In this document: positions 43,690-55,664 of the stretch, in pieces
Layout: each line of letters begins with the position of its first letter
Position numbering within the stretch: the first letter of the stretch is position 1
From: Anodontia alba
Taxonomy: Eukaryota; Mollusca; Bivalvia; Lucinida; Lucinidae
DNA length: 64,000 bases
NCBI GenBank assembly: GCA_964016985.1
Contig: OZ024821.1
Span: 122,572,035 to 122,636,034, forward strand
Direction: 5' to 3'
The notes under the pieces: model-generated
The model's input: the letters and a program-made list of their open reading frames with translations, nothing else
Told to the model about the DNA's origin: nothing
Database searches by the model: none
Made by a program: the position numbers and the translations under genes

Positions 43690-43850
43690 ACTTTTAAGAG
43701 GCTGATCAGTCACCGCCATCTACGATATCTGATCGGGGTCTGCACTGTTTTCAATACGTTAACAAATCTGTGTAATGCATATCCCAATGTGCCTCTTTAA
43801 TATATAGTGAAAATAGGGGTATATAGTGGTTTACATTATTAAGCGTATTT
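43690..43850. mobile_element. Decayed cassette-2 hairpin and family W fragment
   Basis: GCTGATCAGTCACCGCC / CTGATCGGGGTCTGCACTG, then TGTAATGCATATCCCAATG and ATATATAGTGAAAATAGGGG. Confidence 0.5.
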
Positions 43851-43858
43851 TCAGAATA

Positions 43859-44194
43859 TAGTCAAACCTTAAAAGCTCGAGCACCGATGGCTCGTTTACT
43901 ATGGCTAATTCGAACCGTTTTAGTCCCTCCGAAATTCTTCCGATAGTTCAAGAAAACAAATATTTAGTGAATCTTCCTATTTTATGATGAATTTGTATGT
44001 TATGTGTACTCATTAGAATCGCCTCATCGAGGCGATTCTTATGAGTACACTCAAGATACAAATATTTTGCAGAAAATCGAAAAGAAAAATCGCAAAATTA
44101 TCGTTATTTGATTCCTGACCTGGCACCGTGATTAACCTTCAGTGGCTCAACTACCCTTGTCTCGAAAAAAATTCGAGCGATTAAAGTTCGACTG
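43859..44194. mobile_element. Family B MITE, copy 4
   Basis: TAGTCAAACCTTAAAAGCTC to TTAAAGTTCGACTG. Hairpin AGAATCGCCTCATCGAGGCG with ACTCATT / ATGAGT arms. Confidence 0.85.
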
Positions 44195-44379
44195 TATTTC
44201 AGTTTTTAAACCTGATTTCAATTTGTTCTCGTTTTCTATCAGTCTTTAGTACTATTTGAATATTTTCTATACTTAATAACAAACGAATTGCATATCAAGG
44301 GAAAACAAACAAAAACCAAAGTGCCAATTTCTGGTCTGTTTCCTTCTGTAAAGATATCGAACATTGCCATGGATATATG

Positions 44380-44700
44380 GGCCACGTCAAGCCAAGAAAC
44401 GCCTTCGAACATGCGCAAAACAAGCAGATTCAGATCATCATGCGCATGCGCAAAGTATCATCCGGGCCTTTGCTCTCCATTGATATATTCTGTAGTATCC
44501 GACGAGTCTGTTCTGATCTTGGCCTTCACTGTCTGCATATGTCCACTGTCCACCCAGCTAGCATTCTACGTAAATCTACATCGGGCCGTCATCGGCCCGT
44601 CAGCTACCCTGACGGGCCGATGACGGCCCGATATAGATTTACGTAGAATGCTGACTGGGCACTGTCCGTATATGCCCGAAGACAAGTTTTTGCCTGGAGC
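44380..44700. mobile_element. Family H2 element interrupted by palindrome O
   Basis: CCACGTCAAGCCAAGAAACG, CGAACATGCGCAAAAC, CTCTCCATTGATATATTCTG, then after O the expected TATGCCCGAAGACAAG. The right hairpin is partly lost. Confidence 0.75.
44553..44659. mobile_element. Palindrome O (CCCAGC ends), nested in H2
   Basis: CCCAGCTAGCATTCTACG to CGTAGAATGCTGACTGGG, arms through CGGGCCGTCATCGGCCCGTC, tip AGCTACCC. Flanked by an 8-bp duplication CACTGTCC (44544-44551, 44660-44667). Ends resemble family M. Confidence 0.88.
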
Positions 44701-44734
44701 GACCCTATGTAAATAGTATTTGACTTTGGCACAA

Positions 44735-44940
44735 CATATCCTACAAGATTGTATGTTTGCCCAGAGAAGACACAGATCAGCCTGCGTATCTTCACTGTCC
44801 TACTGAAGACACATTGGATCCTTGGCTACCCACAGAGAGCCCTGCGAAGACTCGGATCAGACTGCGCGGCTGCGCAGGCTGATCCGAGTCTTCGCTGGGC
44901 GCACATGAAATCTTGAAGGAAATGCTGTGACCCAGGCTCA
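44735..44940. mobile_element. Family H1 element
   Basis: CCTACAAGATTGTATGTTTG ... CATGAAATCTTGAAGG inverted ends. Right hairpin GACTCGGATCAGACTGCGCG is perfect; left hairpin truncated. Confidence 0.78.
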
Positions 44941-45084
44941 TTTCAAACAATGGGCGTTATTCCTTGGCGGTTAGATCTACAGAATCTTGCTACTGATAGT
45001 TATTATATATCAGTCTGTGTGCAACGATATAATGAGCACAAGGTCTGTTTCTATCTTACAAAAATAATAATAGGAACTGTGCAT

Positions 45085-45290
45085 ACGAAAACATGCCCTT
45101 ACGCGAAGGCCCAGATCCGCTAGTGCGGATGCGCAGTGATATCAGGGCCTTCGCTGTTTTTTTGCTGAATAATTGATATAGGAACCATAAAATAGACCGA
45201 CTGAGGGAGAATGCCTTGATCAAACTACATGGATGCGCAGGCTGCTCTGGGCCTTAGTTTATGACATAAGGGACCTTTTCTCATGCTGAG
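45085..45290. mobile_element. Two family H hairpins
   Basis: GCGAAGGCCCAGATCCGCTA / GATATCAGGGCCTTCGC at 45100-45155; GCCTTGATCAAACTACATGG / GCGCAGGCTGCTCTGGGCC at 45210-45255. Confidence 0.6.
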
Positions 45291-45334
45291 ACACAAATGT
45301 CAATGAATACCTATGTTTGTCAATTTACGGGAGC

Positions 45335-45560
45335 CACAACGTAAGAAAATGTACCTTTCGGACATGTGTACCCAGCGAAGACTCAGAACAGTCTGCGCAT
45401 GCGCGCAGTCTGATCAGTCTTCGGTGGGCGCTCTGTCGTGGTCGAGGATCCATGGTTTCTTGAAGCGGACAGTGAAGACTCTGATCAGACTGCGCGGATG
45501 CGCAGGCTGATCTGAGTCATTGCTGGACACACATGTCCGAAGGTAGATTTTCTCATGTTG
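45335..45560. mobile_element. Family H element with two hairpins
   Basis: CACAACGTAAGAAAATGTAC to GGTAGATTTTCTCATGTTGC ends. Hairpins CAGTCTGCGCATGCGCGCAG and CTGATCAGACTGCGCGGATG. Confidence 0.8.
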
Positions 45561-45814
45561 CGACAAACTGTATTCGAGTATCCCAATTCATTGTTCTTGA
45601 AGAGTCAGCCTTGAAAGTCTAATGTGTGCATGCATCGGACTTCCCACGTGTATCTTTGAGCCGCTTTGCGTAAAAAGGGCTCTGAATGCAGACAAGTCCT
45701 GCGCACTCATGAAAGGGCAGATCAATTTTGGCATGTATTGTCTTACAGAATAAATGGATATTGTAGAATACATTGCTGAATCAGGATAGAGACTGCAATT
45801 GATCGTTCTGTATA

Positions 45815-46110
45815 TAGCAAAACATCAATGACTCGAACACCGATGATTCGTTAACCGTCGCTGATTCAAACTCGTTTTTGAGTCCCTAGGAAACTCTTCC
45901 AATAACTCAAAAACAGATATATTATAGTGAATTTTAGGATACTTGTTTTATCATGAAAATGTATGTTGTGTGTACTCATCAGAATCGCCTTAATGTATCC
46001 CTATTTGACTCTTCTGGAGCTATGATTAACCCTCAGTGTCTCAAACTGCCCATGTCTAGAACAAATTTCTAAGGTCCCAAAGATGTTCGAGCCTTTGAAA
46101 TTCGACTTTA
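45815..46110. mobile_element. Family B MITE, copy 5, degraded
   Basis: AAAACATCAATGACTCGAAC to TTGAAATTCGACTTTA. Hairpin cut after CAGAATCGCC. Confidence 0.75.
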
Positions 46111-46129
46111 TATTACAGAAGATTTGTTA

Positions 46130-46300
46130 AGGAGAGTTTGGTGATAATTCTGGGAGAATTCCTCTTATTTCTCCATTACAACATAGGTTGTGGGTACTAA
46201 TTAGGAGCACCTCGACGAGGCGCTTCTAATGTGTATCCACACCATAGGTTGTCTTTATGGAGAAATTGAGAAAATTATCCCAGATTTATCATCTAATTCC
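46130..46300. mobile_element. Family E element
   Basis: GGTTGTGGGTACTAATTAGG, GCACCTCGACGAGGCGCTTC, TTTATGGAGAAATTGAG. Outer GGTGATAATTCTGGGA / TATCCCAGATTTATCATC blocks suggest true inverted ends. Confidence 0.72.
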
Positions 46301-46600
46301 TCTGTATATTATATACATCTCTGTTAATATTCTGAAGCTCATAGATTTTTTTTTGTTTTAAGATGAAGAAGTAAACACAGAAGGTATACTTGCTTGATAG
46401 CAACCCCTCTGAAAGCCCAAAACCAGACAGGGAGTGGTAGGTTATGTGACATGCGAGAAGCTTCCGTGTCTTTGAAATGACTGACCCCACATTGTTTACA
46501 GGAACTCGACCTGTGTAAAAGCAATTTTTTCTCCAAACAAATTTGCCCATATTTATTGCAGAACTGTTTATCTAATTCTAGCATCAAAACATGTAAAAAG

Positions 46601-46730
<130 letters not shown>

Positions 46731-47219
46731 GAAAAAAACTTTCCGGCTTTTATCGACATTTACGACGATTATTACCGAATACTGGGACCAGTACACGTAA
46801 TACTGGGTCCGAAAATTGGATCTCCTTTTCACCTCAGACCTCTGTTGAATGTGTGCGTTCTTATTTTGGACACGCAGGCACGCACACATACATACGCACA
46901 CAGAGCGGTCAGTTAATGAGAAGATCAGTAAAAGTGAGACCATTCGCGAGTGTTAAATCGCTTACTTTATTCACAGGCACGTTCTCTAAATGGTAGAAAC
47001 TTTGTTAATAAAACACGTGTCAGTCTGTAATTGTATCATTTGATCTTTTCTTGATCCCAGCGTCTGACACTTGACTTTGATTATTGAATAAAAGTTGATT
47101 TCACTTTCCGATCTTGAGAGTTTGCTTTTTTTACAGTCAGAAGGTTAGTAAAAAAGATCAGAAAAAAGGTATACTTTTCTACATACTGTCGGAATGCATA
47201 CAAACATCTCTGTCAGAAT

Positions 47220-47320
47220 TAGTTTTGCCTCCCGTCTAAAATGGGGTCTACTCAACAGGACTTTGCTCCCGTTGGGTGCATTTTTTCCCTTTGGAATAGA
47301 TCAAGAAAATCCCAACCCTT
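47220..47320. mobile_element. Family J fragment
   Basis: GGGGTCTACTCAACAGGACT, TTGCTCCCGTTGGGTGCA, TTTGGAATAGATC. Confidence 0.55.
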
Positions 47321-47405
47321 TCAGTGACATCATATGATACAGACGTTTAACAATATTCTGAAAACAGTCAGAGGTGGTATTTGTATTAAATACTGTTATT
47401 ATTAA

Positions 47406-47639
47406 CCCTTAAAACGCCAAGAAAACCTGCATCTGAATATGTCTGTTTATGTCGTCTGTTGAATATTCTTGCAAACTCTTCAAACCTATTTTTGCATACA
47501 GGCAAACAGTATGGACCCTGATCAGACTCCTCCCAGAGGAGCAGTCTGATCTGGGTCCACACTGTTTGCAAAAATGAATTTTAAAATCACAAGCAGATGA
47601 CAAAGCAGACGACAATTGTTGTGATTGGCAGTTTAAGGG
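47406..47639. mobile_element. TTAA-flanked MITE with cassette-2 hairpin
   Basis: CCCTTAAAACGCCAAGAAAA to TTGGCAGTTTAAGGG between TTAA tetranucleotides (47402-47405, 47640-47643), a piggyBac-like signature. Hairpin GACCCTGATCAGACTCCTCC and complement to GGGTCCACACTGTTTGC at 47505-47570; GTCGTCTG / CAGACGAC inner blocks. Confidence 0.8.
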
Positions 47640-47719
47640 TTAACTCATTTATACCGAGTGGACACTTCTAACTGGTTCATTTCAATAATACGGAGTGTCT
47701 GGTTAACTTTTATTGTTAA

Positions 47720-47780
47720 TATGTTTTATAGCAATTTTAGCCCTAAATGCAAACAGTGGTCTACACTGTTTGCTAATGTT
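47720..47780. mobile_element. Short cassette-2 remnant
   Basis: GCAAACAGTGGTCTACACTG TTTGC: the outer arms of the cassette-2 hairpin with the entire centre missing. Confidence 0.6.
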
Positions 47781-47845
47781 CCTTTTAGGGGACGCATAAA
47801 TGTATTAAATGGTATTCATGGTTTATACGGATATACTTTTAGGTG

Positions 47846-47937
47846 GTAGTGGCGGTGTGTGTGGGTAGAGGGTGGGTGGGTGGATGGATGGGGAGGGAGT
47901 GTGTGTGTGTGTGTGTGTGGGTGGGGGGGGGGGTGGA
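47846..47937. repeat. GT/GGGT-rich low-complexity tract
   Basis: GGTGGGTGGATGG, then (GT)n and a G run. Confidence 0.9.
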
Positions 47938-47954
47938 GTCTGGATAAGACAACT

Positions 47955-48125
47955 GTCAAAACTGTCTTTTGTCCCTTCGGAAAACGAGTCCACTCTAAAC
48001 GGAGAGAATTTACAATAATTTTGCCCTCTTTGAGAAGACCCCTTTGCAGAGTAGGACAGTTAAAGAAGTCATAAAAGTTGTCTCTCTTGTGAAATAGCAG
48101 AAAATCTACCAAGTGTATCCTATAA
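47955..48125. mobile_element. Family J element, degraded
   Basis: GAGTCCACTCTAAACGGAGA, GAATTTACAATAATTTTGCC, AAGTTGTCTCTCTTGTG. Confidence 0.55.
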
Positions 48126-48149
48126 TATTACGCTCTATGGTTTAGCAGA

Positions 48150-48200
48150 AAACAAAACAAAAACAAAAAAAAAAAAAAACAAAAAAAAAAAAAAAAATCA
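48150..48200. repeat. A-rich tract
   Basis: AAAACAAAA-type low complexity. Confidence 0.85.
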
Positions 48201-48782
48201 CTGTCACAATAGTGTATGAAAAATGGTCCCACAAACTCTCACACGTGAACGTTCTGACTAGTATCACGGTAGTCGTGTACGTGGTCAAGGTTCAGCAGCA
48301 CTTACCGCCACAGTAAGGTAAAACACAACAAGTCGTTCAACCGTGCTAGTTGTTATTTTAAAGTTGCAATGGAATCTCATAAATCTTAATTGGCAAGATA
48401 ATTTAAGTAAACAAATGATGGACTCATGGAATCAAAAATATTCTACAGTAACAATAACATTTTTGAGACAGTTTAACAGAGGGTGACAACACGTGAATGG
48501 TTCAACATTGTAGATTATCAAATATCAAAATGCGATTAATCAAAACTACACCTGCCCCAGACAGCAACTCAATAAAGATCAAAATGAAGCCATATTTATA
48601 ATTAGTGTTGCCAACAATAAATTTGATAACGAAGGAAGTCATTTTATGCATCATTTTCATTTCAACATATGACATAATTCGTTATATGTGTATTAGCAGA
48701 ACGAATTGAAGATTGGTTACAACTGACACCTGCTTCCTATCGATTAAGTTTTGAAAGACATATTAGGCCTCGTTAATTAAAG

Positions 48783-49008
48783 TGTAAGCTTGCCTCCGAA
48801 CATGCACAAAATGCGCAGATTCAGATAATTCTGCGCATGCGCAAAATATTATCCGGGTCTTTGTTTTCCATTCATAGATTCTGAAGTATCAAATGATTCT
48901 GTTAGCGGAGAGTGAAGGCCCTGATCAGACTGCGCATACGCGCAGTCTGATCTGGGCCTTCGCTGTCCGCACATGATCCGAAGACACGTTTTCGCATGGT
49001 GCCGCCCA
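48783..49008. mobile_element. Family H2 element, best copy
   Basis: CTTGCCTCCGAACATGCACA, CTGCGCATGCGCAAAATATT, spacer, then perfect hairpin GGCCCTGATCAGACTGCGCA around TACGCGCAG to GGGCCTTCGCTGTCCGC. Confidence 0.8.
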
Positions 49009-49462
49009 ATTTATGATTGACAGCTTGTCAGTTTAGAACGTCGTCTCTTTTCTTTTTTTTGCTTTTTCTCAGGTGCGTTCAGCAGCCTGTGAAATAGTTT
49101 TACTGAAAGGAAAGAAACTCGGTAAAATGAGCGCAAAAAATCAAAGTACAGAAATGTTTTATATAGTGATCAGTTAAAAGTTGGAATAATTTGAGCAAAA
49201 CATGTTTTAAATAGATTCTTGCACAGTTCGACGACCGGCTGTGTGCATACACAGAACCGGAAGAAGGAAGCCTGATTACATTCGCAGTGTAATTCGGGCA
49301 TGGGCAGTTGGCATATGTCCGAAAAGAGATGATTCAGCGCTTTCTTTGACCCCCAGTAAACGCATAAGATCGTAACAACGTCACTCTCCGTCACCGTGAC
49401 GTCGAAACGACAGGTTACTAAACAGTCGTTGCTTGAACAAACTTTGGCCGCTTAGCTATCAA

Positions 49463-49512
49463 CAGAGCGCTCAGCGAAGACTGATCAGAGCGCTCAGCGA
49501 AGACTCTGATCA
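49463..49512. repeat. Short tandem duplication in an H-like fragment
   Basis: AGAGCGCTCAGCGAAGACT followed by GATC occurs twice in a row. Confidence 0.75.
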
Positions 49513-49689
49513 GAGCACACATTTTTTTGCCACCATCCCAGCAGTTTTAGACATATCAACAGATAGTAAAATGGACTTGAATAAAAGGACCGGTATGGTA
49601 ACGAAGGTGCCCGACTATTTGCGGCAGATACGTTGCGGGAAATCAGCACTGACATATCGCAACTTGATGCCATGCTCAGACACCTCGTG

Positions 49690-49770
49690 TAACGTAAACT
49701 CGCTTTTACCGGATGACTGGCAATAACGAGTTCAATGTAAAAATCGCTATTGCCTGTTGACTGGTAATAG
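49690..49770. repeat. Unnamed repeat with TGGCAATA blocks
   Basis: CGCTTTTACCGGATGACTGG CAATAACGAG / AAAATCGCTATTGCCTG partly inverted. Related sequence at 51735-51830. Confidence 0.5.
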
Positions 49771-49924
49771 ACATTTACAATAATAATATGATTCGAGATA
49801 TGCACTTCTTGCATTTTATATTTGTTGCCTTGTGTGAAAATCTGGTACAAATGTATGCAATCATTGCTGCAAAGCTGCATTTAACTGATAAAACTGGAAG
49901 CTTCGAGTGCACTTATTGCCAAGA

Positions 49925-50115
49925 GGACTTGGTAAGGAGGAAAATCTGATGATAATTCTGATATTATTTTCTCCAGTTCTCCATAAAAATATATGTTGTG
50001 GTTACTCATTAGAAGCGCCTCGATGAGGCGCTTCTAATGAGTAACCACAATATATGTTTTTATGGAGAAATAAGAAAAATATCGCGGAATTATCATCAAA
50101 TACTCATCTTTAACA
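49925..50115. mobile_element. Family E element, best copy
   Basis: CTGATGATAATTCTGATATT / GCGGAATTATCATCA outer blocks. Perfect hairpin GTGGTTACTCATTAGAAGCG plus tip CCTCGATGAGG. Confidence 0.82.
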
Positions 50116-50749
50116 ATTCCTCTGGGTTGCCAATGTTGGAGGTGCAATAGTAATAAAGAATTTATGTTACTAGAGAGAAATTAACAAACATTTCTTCATC
50201 CATAGATTAGAGGGCGTTTGTAATATAAAATCGTTGAAAGCCATCCAAAACGCTATGCCATGATTTACAAATCAGATTTAAGTAGTATAATTTATAGTAA
50301 AACATAACCCTAAAATCTTTATCTTCCATCTTCATAGTACAGGGATTTTCTTACTTGGCTGCAAATGCGAGATATTTTGATATAAAACAAAAATAAAACT
50401 GTCAAGATCTACTTTAGTCTTTCCACTTTGCTAGTTTTGTCATTCCTATTTTCTATTACCCTAATACATAGTTAACCTTTTCTTGACTTACAGAATCGTT
50501 CACACGTGACTTCACTGAAAATATTTTCTTTTAGTTAGTATCTGCGAAAAACAAAAACTAAATACTCAACAAAAAAAAAACAAAAAAAAAACCCAAAAAA
50601 CTTGGACCGAGTTGGACCGAGTTATTAGACTAAATCGACTTAAACCAAATTTGATAATTTGTGGAAAAAGAACTTGAATCAATTTGCGGAAAAGAAATAC
50701 ATGTAGGTCTTATTACCAGCCAACTTGGTTACACATTCACGATGTTAAC

Positions 50750-50850
50750 AAGTCTGTGTAATATGTACCCCATAACATGTAGTGAAAACCGTGGTATGTC
50801 GGGGGCTACATTATTTGGAGGTGTTCAGAATTTTGGTGTATTTAATCATC
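50750..50850. mobile_element. Family W fragment
   Basis: CTGTGTAATATGTACCCCAT, ACATGTAGTGAAAACCGTGG, GGCTACATTATTTGG. Confidence 0.5.
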
Positions 50851-50934
50851 TGCTAAGTGTGTCCATTACTTTACCGCCTTTTTGTATCGCATAAATATAT
50901 GCTAATTTGTTGAATAACCAGATGCAATACGAAA

Positions 50935-51201
50935 ACACGCCTATCCAAATATATAGAAAATTTCACCTCTAAAAACTGAAAATTTTCAGATAAAAAATTC
51001 TGATATTTTTCATGTTTCTGCTCAAAACATAGATTGTGAGTACTCGTTAGAACCGCCTCATCGAGGCGGTTCTAACGAGTACCCACAATCTATGTTTCGA
51101 GCAGAAATAAGAAAAATAATGTATACCCCTGTGAACCCCAGTTTTACTATACAAAAGTGGGTTTAAGGGGGTCAAAATTATATAGGTATGTTTTCGTGAT
51201 G
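50935..51201. mobile_element. Family A MITE, copy 13
   Basis: CAATACGAAAACACGCCTAT to GGTATGTTTTCGTGATG, hairpin tip CCTCATCGAGG. Confidence 0.9.
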
Positions 51202-51284
51202 TTTCCTCATTTGTCATGTTATATGATGAAAATACCCATGTCTTACAAGCTCTAGATATGCATGTATTGGGTATTAAGATGCTT

Positions 51285-51390
51285 ATTTTATGTATGGCTT
51301 CATAAATGCATATGGGAACTCATTAGAAGCGCCTCTAAGAGGTGCTTCTTATGAATACTCATATGTTCTTATGAAGAAATGAGATAAATA
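51285..51390. mobile_element. Family E hairpin
   Basis: GCATATGGGAACTCATTAGA, AGCGCCTCTAAGAGGTGCTT, AATACTCATATGTTC; tip altered on both arms. Confidence 0.7.
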
Positions 51391-51734
51391 TTACTGTTTA
51401 TTAAATTTAAACATTTCTTTTTTAATATTCAGGTTTTAAAATCACGAATTATTAACATTTTGCAAAGAAATCAGTGTCGTTGTGAAGGACGCATCTTGTC
51501 CGCTCGTGTTTACGTAAATGCTTGAATCCGAACACATATTTCTTTATACGTGCCTGCGAAGTAATTTCGGCATAGTTCATTTTAAAGAAAAAAATATTTC
51601 GGCCAAGGCTTTTTCGCCCTTGCATTTTTGTGACCACATAACATATCAATAGTAATGAAATCAAGGATATTCTTGTATTTTTCACGGGTGTTCCGGTATT
51701 TCGGTACAGATCCGGTATTTCGGTAAGTCGAGTG

Positions 51735-51830
51735 ACCGTAAAATCTTGCCAACTGACTGGCAGCGATTTCAACGTAAAATCGCTTTGCCAGTGGAATGGC
51801 AATAGACCTTTCCTAAACAATATTGGTTTA
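51735..51830. repeat. Unnamed repeat related to 49690
   Basis: GTAAAATCTTGCCAACTGAC / AAAATCGCTTTGCCAGTGG inverted blocks with TGGCAATAGAC. Confidence 0.5.
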
Positions 51831-51974
51831 TCTAGAGTTTTTATGACTAAGAAGTATATATTTTACATAGGATGTAGTGGGACAGAAATGAGCCAAAAGA
51901 ACTATTAGCGCAGGTAAATTGTAAACAAATACATATCAATATTTAGCGGATAGTTCTTGTAACTAATCTTCTAT

Positions 51975-52140
51975 ATACAGCTCTTGCCTTCGCTCACGTT
52001 TTGTGAGCTCAGCGAAGGCTCAGTGTAGCGCATCCGCAAATTCTGATCAGAATCTTTTCCGCTTGAACAATAAGCGGATCCTTCGCTGTCTACAGATATT
52101 CTTGCTAAGATCCCGATCAGACTGCGCGGATGACGTTTGG
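51975..52140. mobile_element. Family H fragments
   Basis: GCCTTCGCTCACG / GTGAGCTCAGCGAAGGC, then ATCCCGATCAGACTGCGCGG. Confidence 0.5.
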
Positions 52141-52295
52141 GGAGATGTTTTAGTAGTCACTTTATGGCCGCCACATGAGACTGGTGAATTAAATACTTCA
52201 TTCAAAATTTTCAAAAAAAAAAAAAAAAAAAGTCGCTTGAAGCAAAATGTCCTAAGGTACATTTTTGCATGCTACGACGCATTTTTTCTTAAAAT

Positions 52296-52327
<32 letters not shown>

Positions 52328-52434
52328 TAATGTTCATCGCGTTTGTGGTCTAGAATATGACAGAGCAATTAAAAACGTGAAACAATGTGCAGTGATCCTT
52401 TTGGATGATTTTGAACATTTATCAGTAGGATCTG

Positions 52435-52665
52435 AGCCACGCTAAGTGAAAAGTCCCTTTTGGGCGTATGCGGAAAGCGCAGGCCCAGATCAGACTGTGC
52501 ATCTGCGCAGTCTTGTCAGGACCTTTGCTTCCTGCTAAAAGAACCATTGAGTCCTGTAGAATAAATCAAGAGAGGCATGGGCCAAGATTTGAGTGTGCGC
52601 ATGCGCAGCATGAGTAGAGCCTTAGCACTTTTGCGTATGCTCACCATCGCCCTTTTCGCTCGCCA
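52435..52665. mobile_element. Family H element, degraded
   Basis: CCACGCTAAGTGAAAAGTCC to CCCTTTTCGCTCG. Hairpins CAGATCAGACTGTGCATCTG and GTGCGCATGCGCAGC. Confidence 0.65.
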
Positions 52666-52944
52666 AAATATATTTATCGGTTATGATTTGATTATGCGTC
52701 CTCTGTCTTCCTCCGTCGGACTAAAAAGAATACAGTGTTAATATGATAATACAGTGTAAGATCAAAGGCTACTGCCATCTAATCCCCGATATTTGATGGT
52801 AGTTATGATACACAGGTGTTATTATTTTGTTTTATCTTGTCCTATTAATCATATTAATATATTCCTTATAACGGTAATCAGTAACAATTATTCTTTACGT
52901 CGGACGATGACACACCTTAACCAGTATTTCATGTTAGAAATAGT

Positions 52945-53001
52945 TTGGGCTAACCGTTGCAATTAGAGTTTTAAAACAAAATAAAAAAAATAGAAAAAAA
53001 A

Positions 53002-53037
<36 letters not shown>

Positions 53038-53165
53038 AAAAAAAATAGTTAGGGGTACCATTGGAGTTAGAGTTTTAAAACAAAATAAGATTAGAAAGGA
53101 AGAAACAAATGAATGAATGAATGAATGAATGAATGAGTGAATGAATGAATGAATGAATGAATGAA
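52945..53165. repeat. Duplicated segment with (GAAA)n and (GAAT)n
   Basis: TTAGAGTTTTAAAACAAAAT occurs at 52963 and 53070. (AAAG)n at 53000-53040 and (AATG)n at 53109-53165. Confidence 0.85.
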
Positions 53166-53907
53166 TTCTTTGGAGAAAGATGAGACTTGTTGTAGAATTA
53201 CAAAGTCTACAAATATTCACTATCAAGTGCTTCATCGTAGTGCAGTTTTTATTTTCTTTGGGAACATTCAGCTAATTCTCGTATCTTGGAAAATTGAATT
53301 GCGCATAAAGAGTTGCTAGGTGGGTGTAGCCCTGCCAAGAACATTGCTGTGATATGAAGAGTCTCAATACAACCGAGACACACACTTTCGTTCTTTTATG
53401 TGCTCTTTGTTTCCACGGACAACCTTTATAGCATTTATTAATATACATGTATAAGGTGAAACATATTTTTTGTTTTATTGTTATTACTTTCGCTTACAAA
53501 TTGATAAGGAATCACAAGAAAATACGGTAAAGATATCCGATGATTGTTTGAACTTCTTTTCTTATTTCACTTTCTTCTGCAGAAACGGGCTATTGTTGTG
53601 AAGGAGAAGTACAAAATTCGTAACAGTCCTTATTGTCACAACCTTAAACCTTTAATGATACTGTTTTAAGGTCGTACCCATATACACGAACATTTACAGA
53701 TCACACGCACGCACAAACGCACAACCGGGGTTCAAGCCATTTTCATGTAACGCATCGACAGTAAGTCTAAATTATTGCCCATCTCTGTATTGCAGCACTA
53801 TGTTTTATTACGCGCTTTTGTACATTATATATTCTTTATTGTTGCCATAAAATATGATTAGAAATTTACCTGTGCCATGAACTAGGCAATAGAAAATATA
53901 TTACATG

Positions 53908-53982
53908 TCATATGCGAACGTCGAAGGTCCTGGCCAGACTGCGCATGCGCAGTCTGGGCAGGACCTTTGACATTCGCTATTT
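53908..53982. mobile_element. Family H hairpin
   Basis: CGAATG/CGAACGTCGAAGGTCCTG, CCAGACTGCGCATGCGCAGT; nearly perfect and loop-free. Confidence 0.75.
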
Positions 53983-54315
53983 GGAACTTTAATGCGCAGA
54001 ATGGTGATGGTCATCGCAACTAGCCGTACAGTCGGCGTCTTCGGTACTCGAGTGTGATGTTATGTAGGTTTTCTTTTGCTCCTGGTGCCATTTGCTCAGC
54101 AATAAATTTCTCCCCCTTCGAAGTGAAGCTGATAGCAAATACTTCAAAATAATAGTGCTCTTTAGATTTTTTATGTGAAAAATAGAATCTGTAACTAGAC
54201 TTCAAAATATATGCTGTATACTCTTCAGTTGATTGTTCTTTTTTTACAATTTAAGCCATCAAGGCGGTAATAGCATTATTAATTGTTCAAAACTGTATTA
54301 ATGATCAAAATGCCA

Positions 54316-54432
54316 GTCCATCCATCCATCCATCCATCCGTTATTTTAGTTACAACTCCTCAAGTCACGCAGTTAGTCATGCCATTCGTTCGTTCATTCG
54401 CATTCATTCATTCATTCATTCATTCATTCATT
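54316..54432. repeat. (ATCC)n and (ATTC)n microsatellites
   Basis: ATCC repeats at about 54316-54340, ATTC repeats at about 54384-54432. Confidence 0.9.
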
Positions 54433-54534
54433 TAGTTAGTCAGTCAGTTAGTTAGCCAGTGGTCGGTGAATCAATCGATCAGTATATATCTATAACCTTT
54501 TCTGTATTTTATGATAATCTACACTATCCGGTGA

Positions 54535-54620
54535 CCTTGTAAGACGACAACGAAGGGCCGCCTCCGCGCAGTCTGCACTCATATACCCCGAACACACCTG
54601 TCCGCATGGTGTGACCAGTT
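54535..54620. mobile_element. Family H fragment
   Basis: GACGACAACGAAGGGCCGCC, CCGCGCAGTCTGC, CTGTCCGCATGGTGTGACC. Confidence 0.5.
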
Positions 54621-55664
54621 TTGTTCAGAGTACAGCAAACCATGCTTCAGGCGCATTAGTATACATGTGTTGACAAACATATCGCACTTTGCAGCTTTTA
54701 TCTATCCGTTTCTTGTAGTTTGTGTCCATGCGGAAAGTAAACACCTGTTTTTGCTCCATCACATTCTTCTTTTTGTCATTATTTCGATATTATTGGATGT
54801 TTATTTCAGTTTAAGTGTTGCTGCAGGCAGATTTTAAGACTTTAAGTACAGTTGTTTTAATGCAAATGTGTCCAGTTTGGAAAGGTGAATTTCAAAGAGA
54901 GAGAGAGTTTGCGATTTGAGTTCTGATAACATAAACTGTACCGGGGTCATTCGTAAGTTCTAGAGAGAAAGAAAACAACAACAAAAACAAAACAATCCCA
55001 CCCAAAGGTAGAGGAGAAAATTCCGACCAATTTGAGCAGCCGTGTAATCTAGTCTTGACTTTTCATCTTCATTGACGTTTCAAATAAGTGCAAAGTTGAC
55101 CCGAGATTCTGAAGGCAGCCTAAAGCACCTGACTGTGTGGCCTTGTTCACACTTACATTTGCTTCAAATGTTTGCAGGATTTAAATAGGCTGTATGTTTA
55201 TGACAAGTATTAATATTTGCATATCCGATGCATTTTGTTTTATGAAAATTGGTTGGATATAACCTGAGAGTCAATTTCCTTACCTTGAATCGAGCGTTCA
55301 AAAAAGTGTGCTCCCTTCCAAAATACCACGTGACGTGGCCACCTTGCGTTCTCTCTGTCTAGGTTTGTTTGTTCTTCCTCTTGGTGCCATCGGTAAGCGA
55401 TATTATGTGATTGTGGCTCTTCCAGGACAACTTCTACGCTATTGTGTCAGTACTTGCGCTTAACATGTCTTTTGATGGGTCATAGTGAACCTTGGTCTGT
55501 AAGATGTGCGTTCAGATTATAACAACTGTACAATAATTTTGAACACTTAATGTATTTGACACTTACGCCTTCAGAAGTATAGCAAACAGTGTTAATTTGC
55601 CATTCGATTGGTTTCACATCTTAAAATACATTCGAGCTTCACCATGAAAAAACGTCATTATGTC

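Noticed and set aside
52963..53235. Protein with tandem HSFI repeats
   Set aside because: Product of the (AATG)n and (AAAG)n microsatellites.
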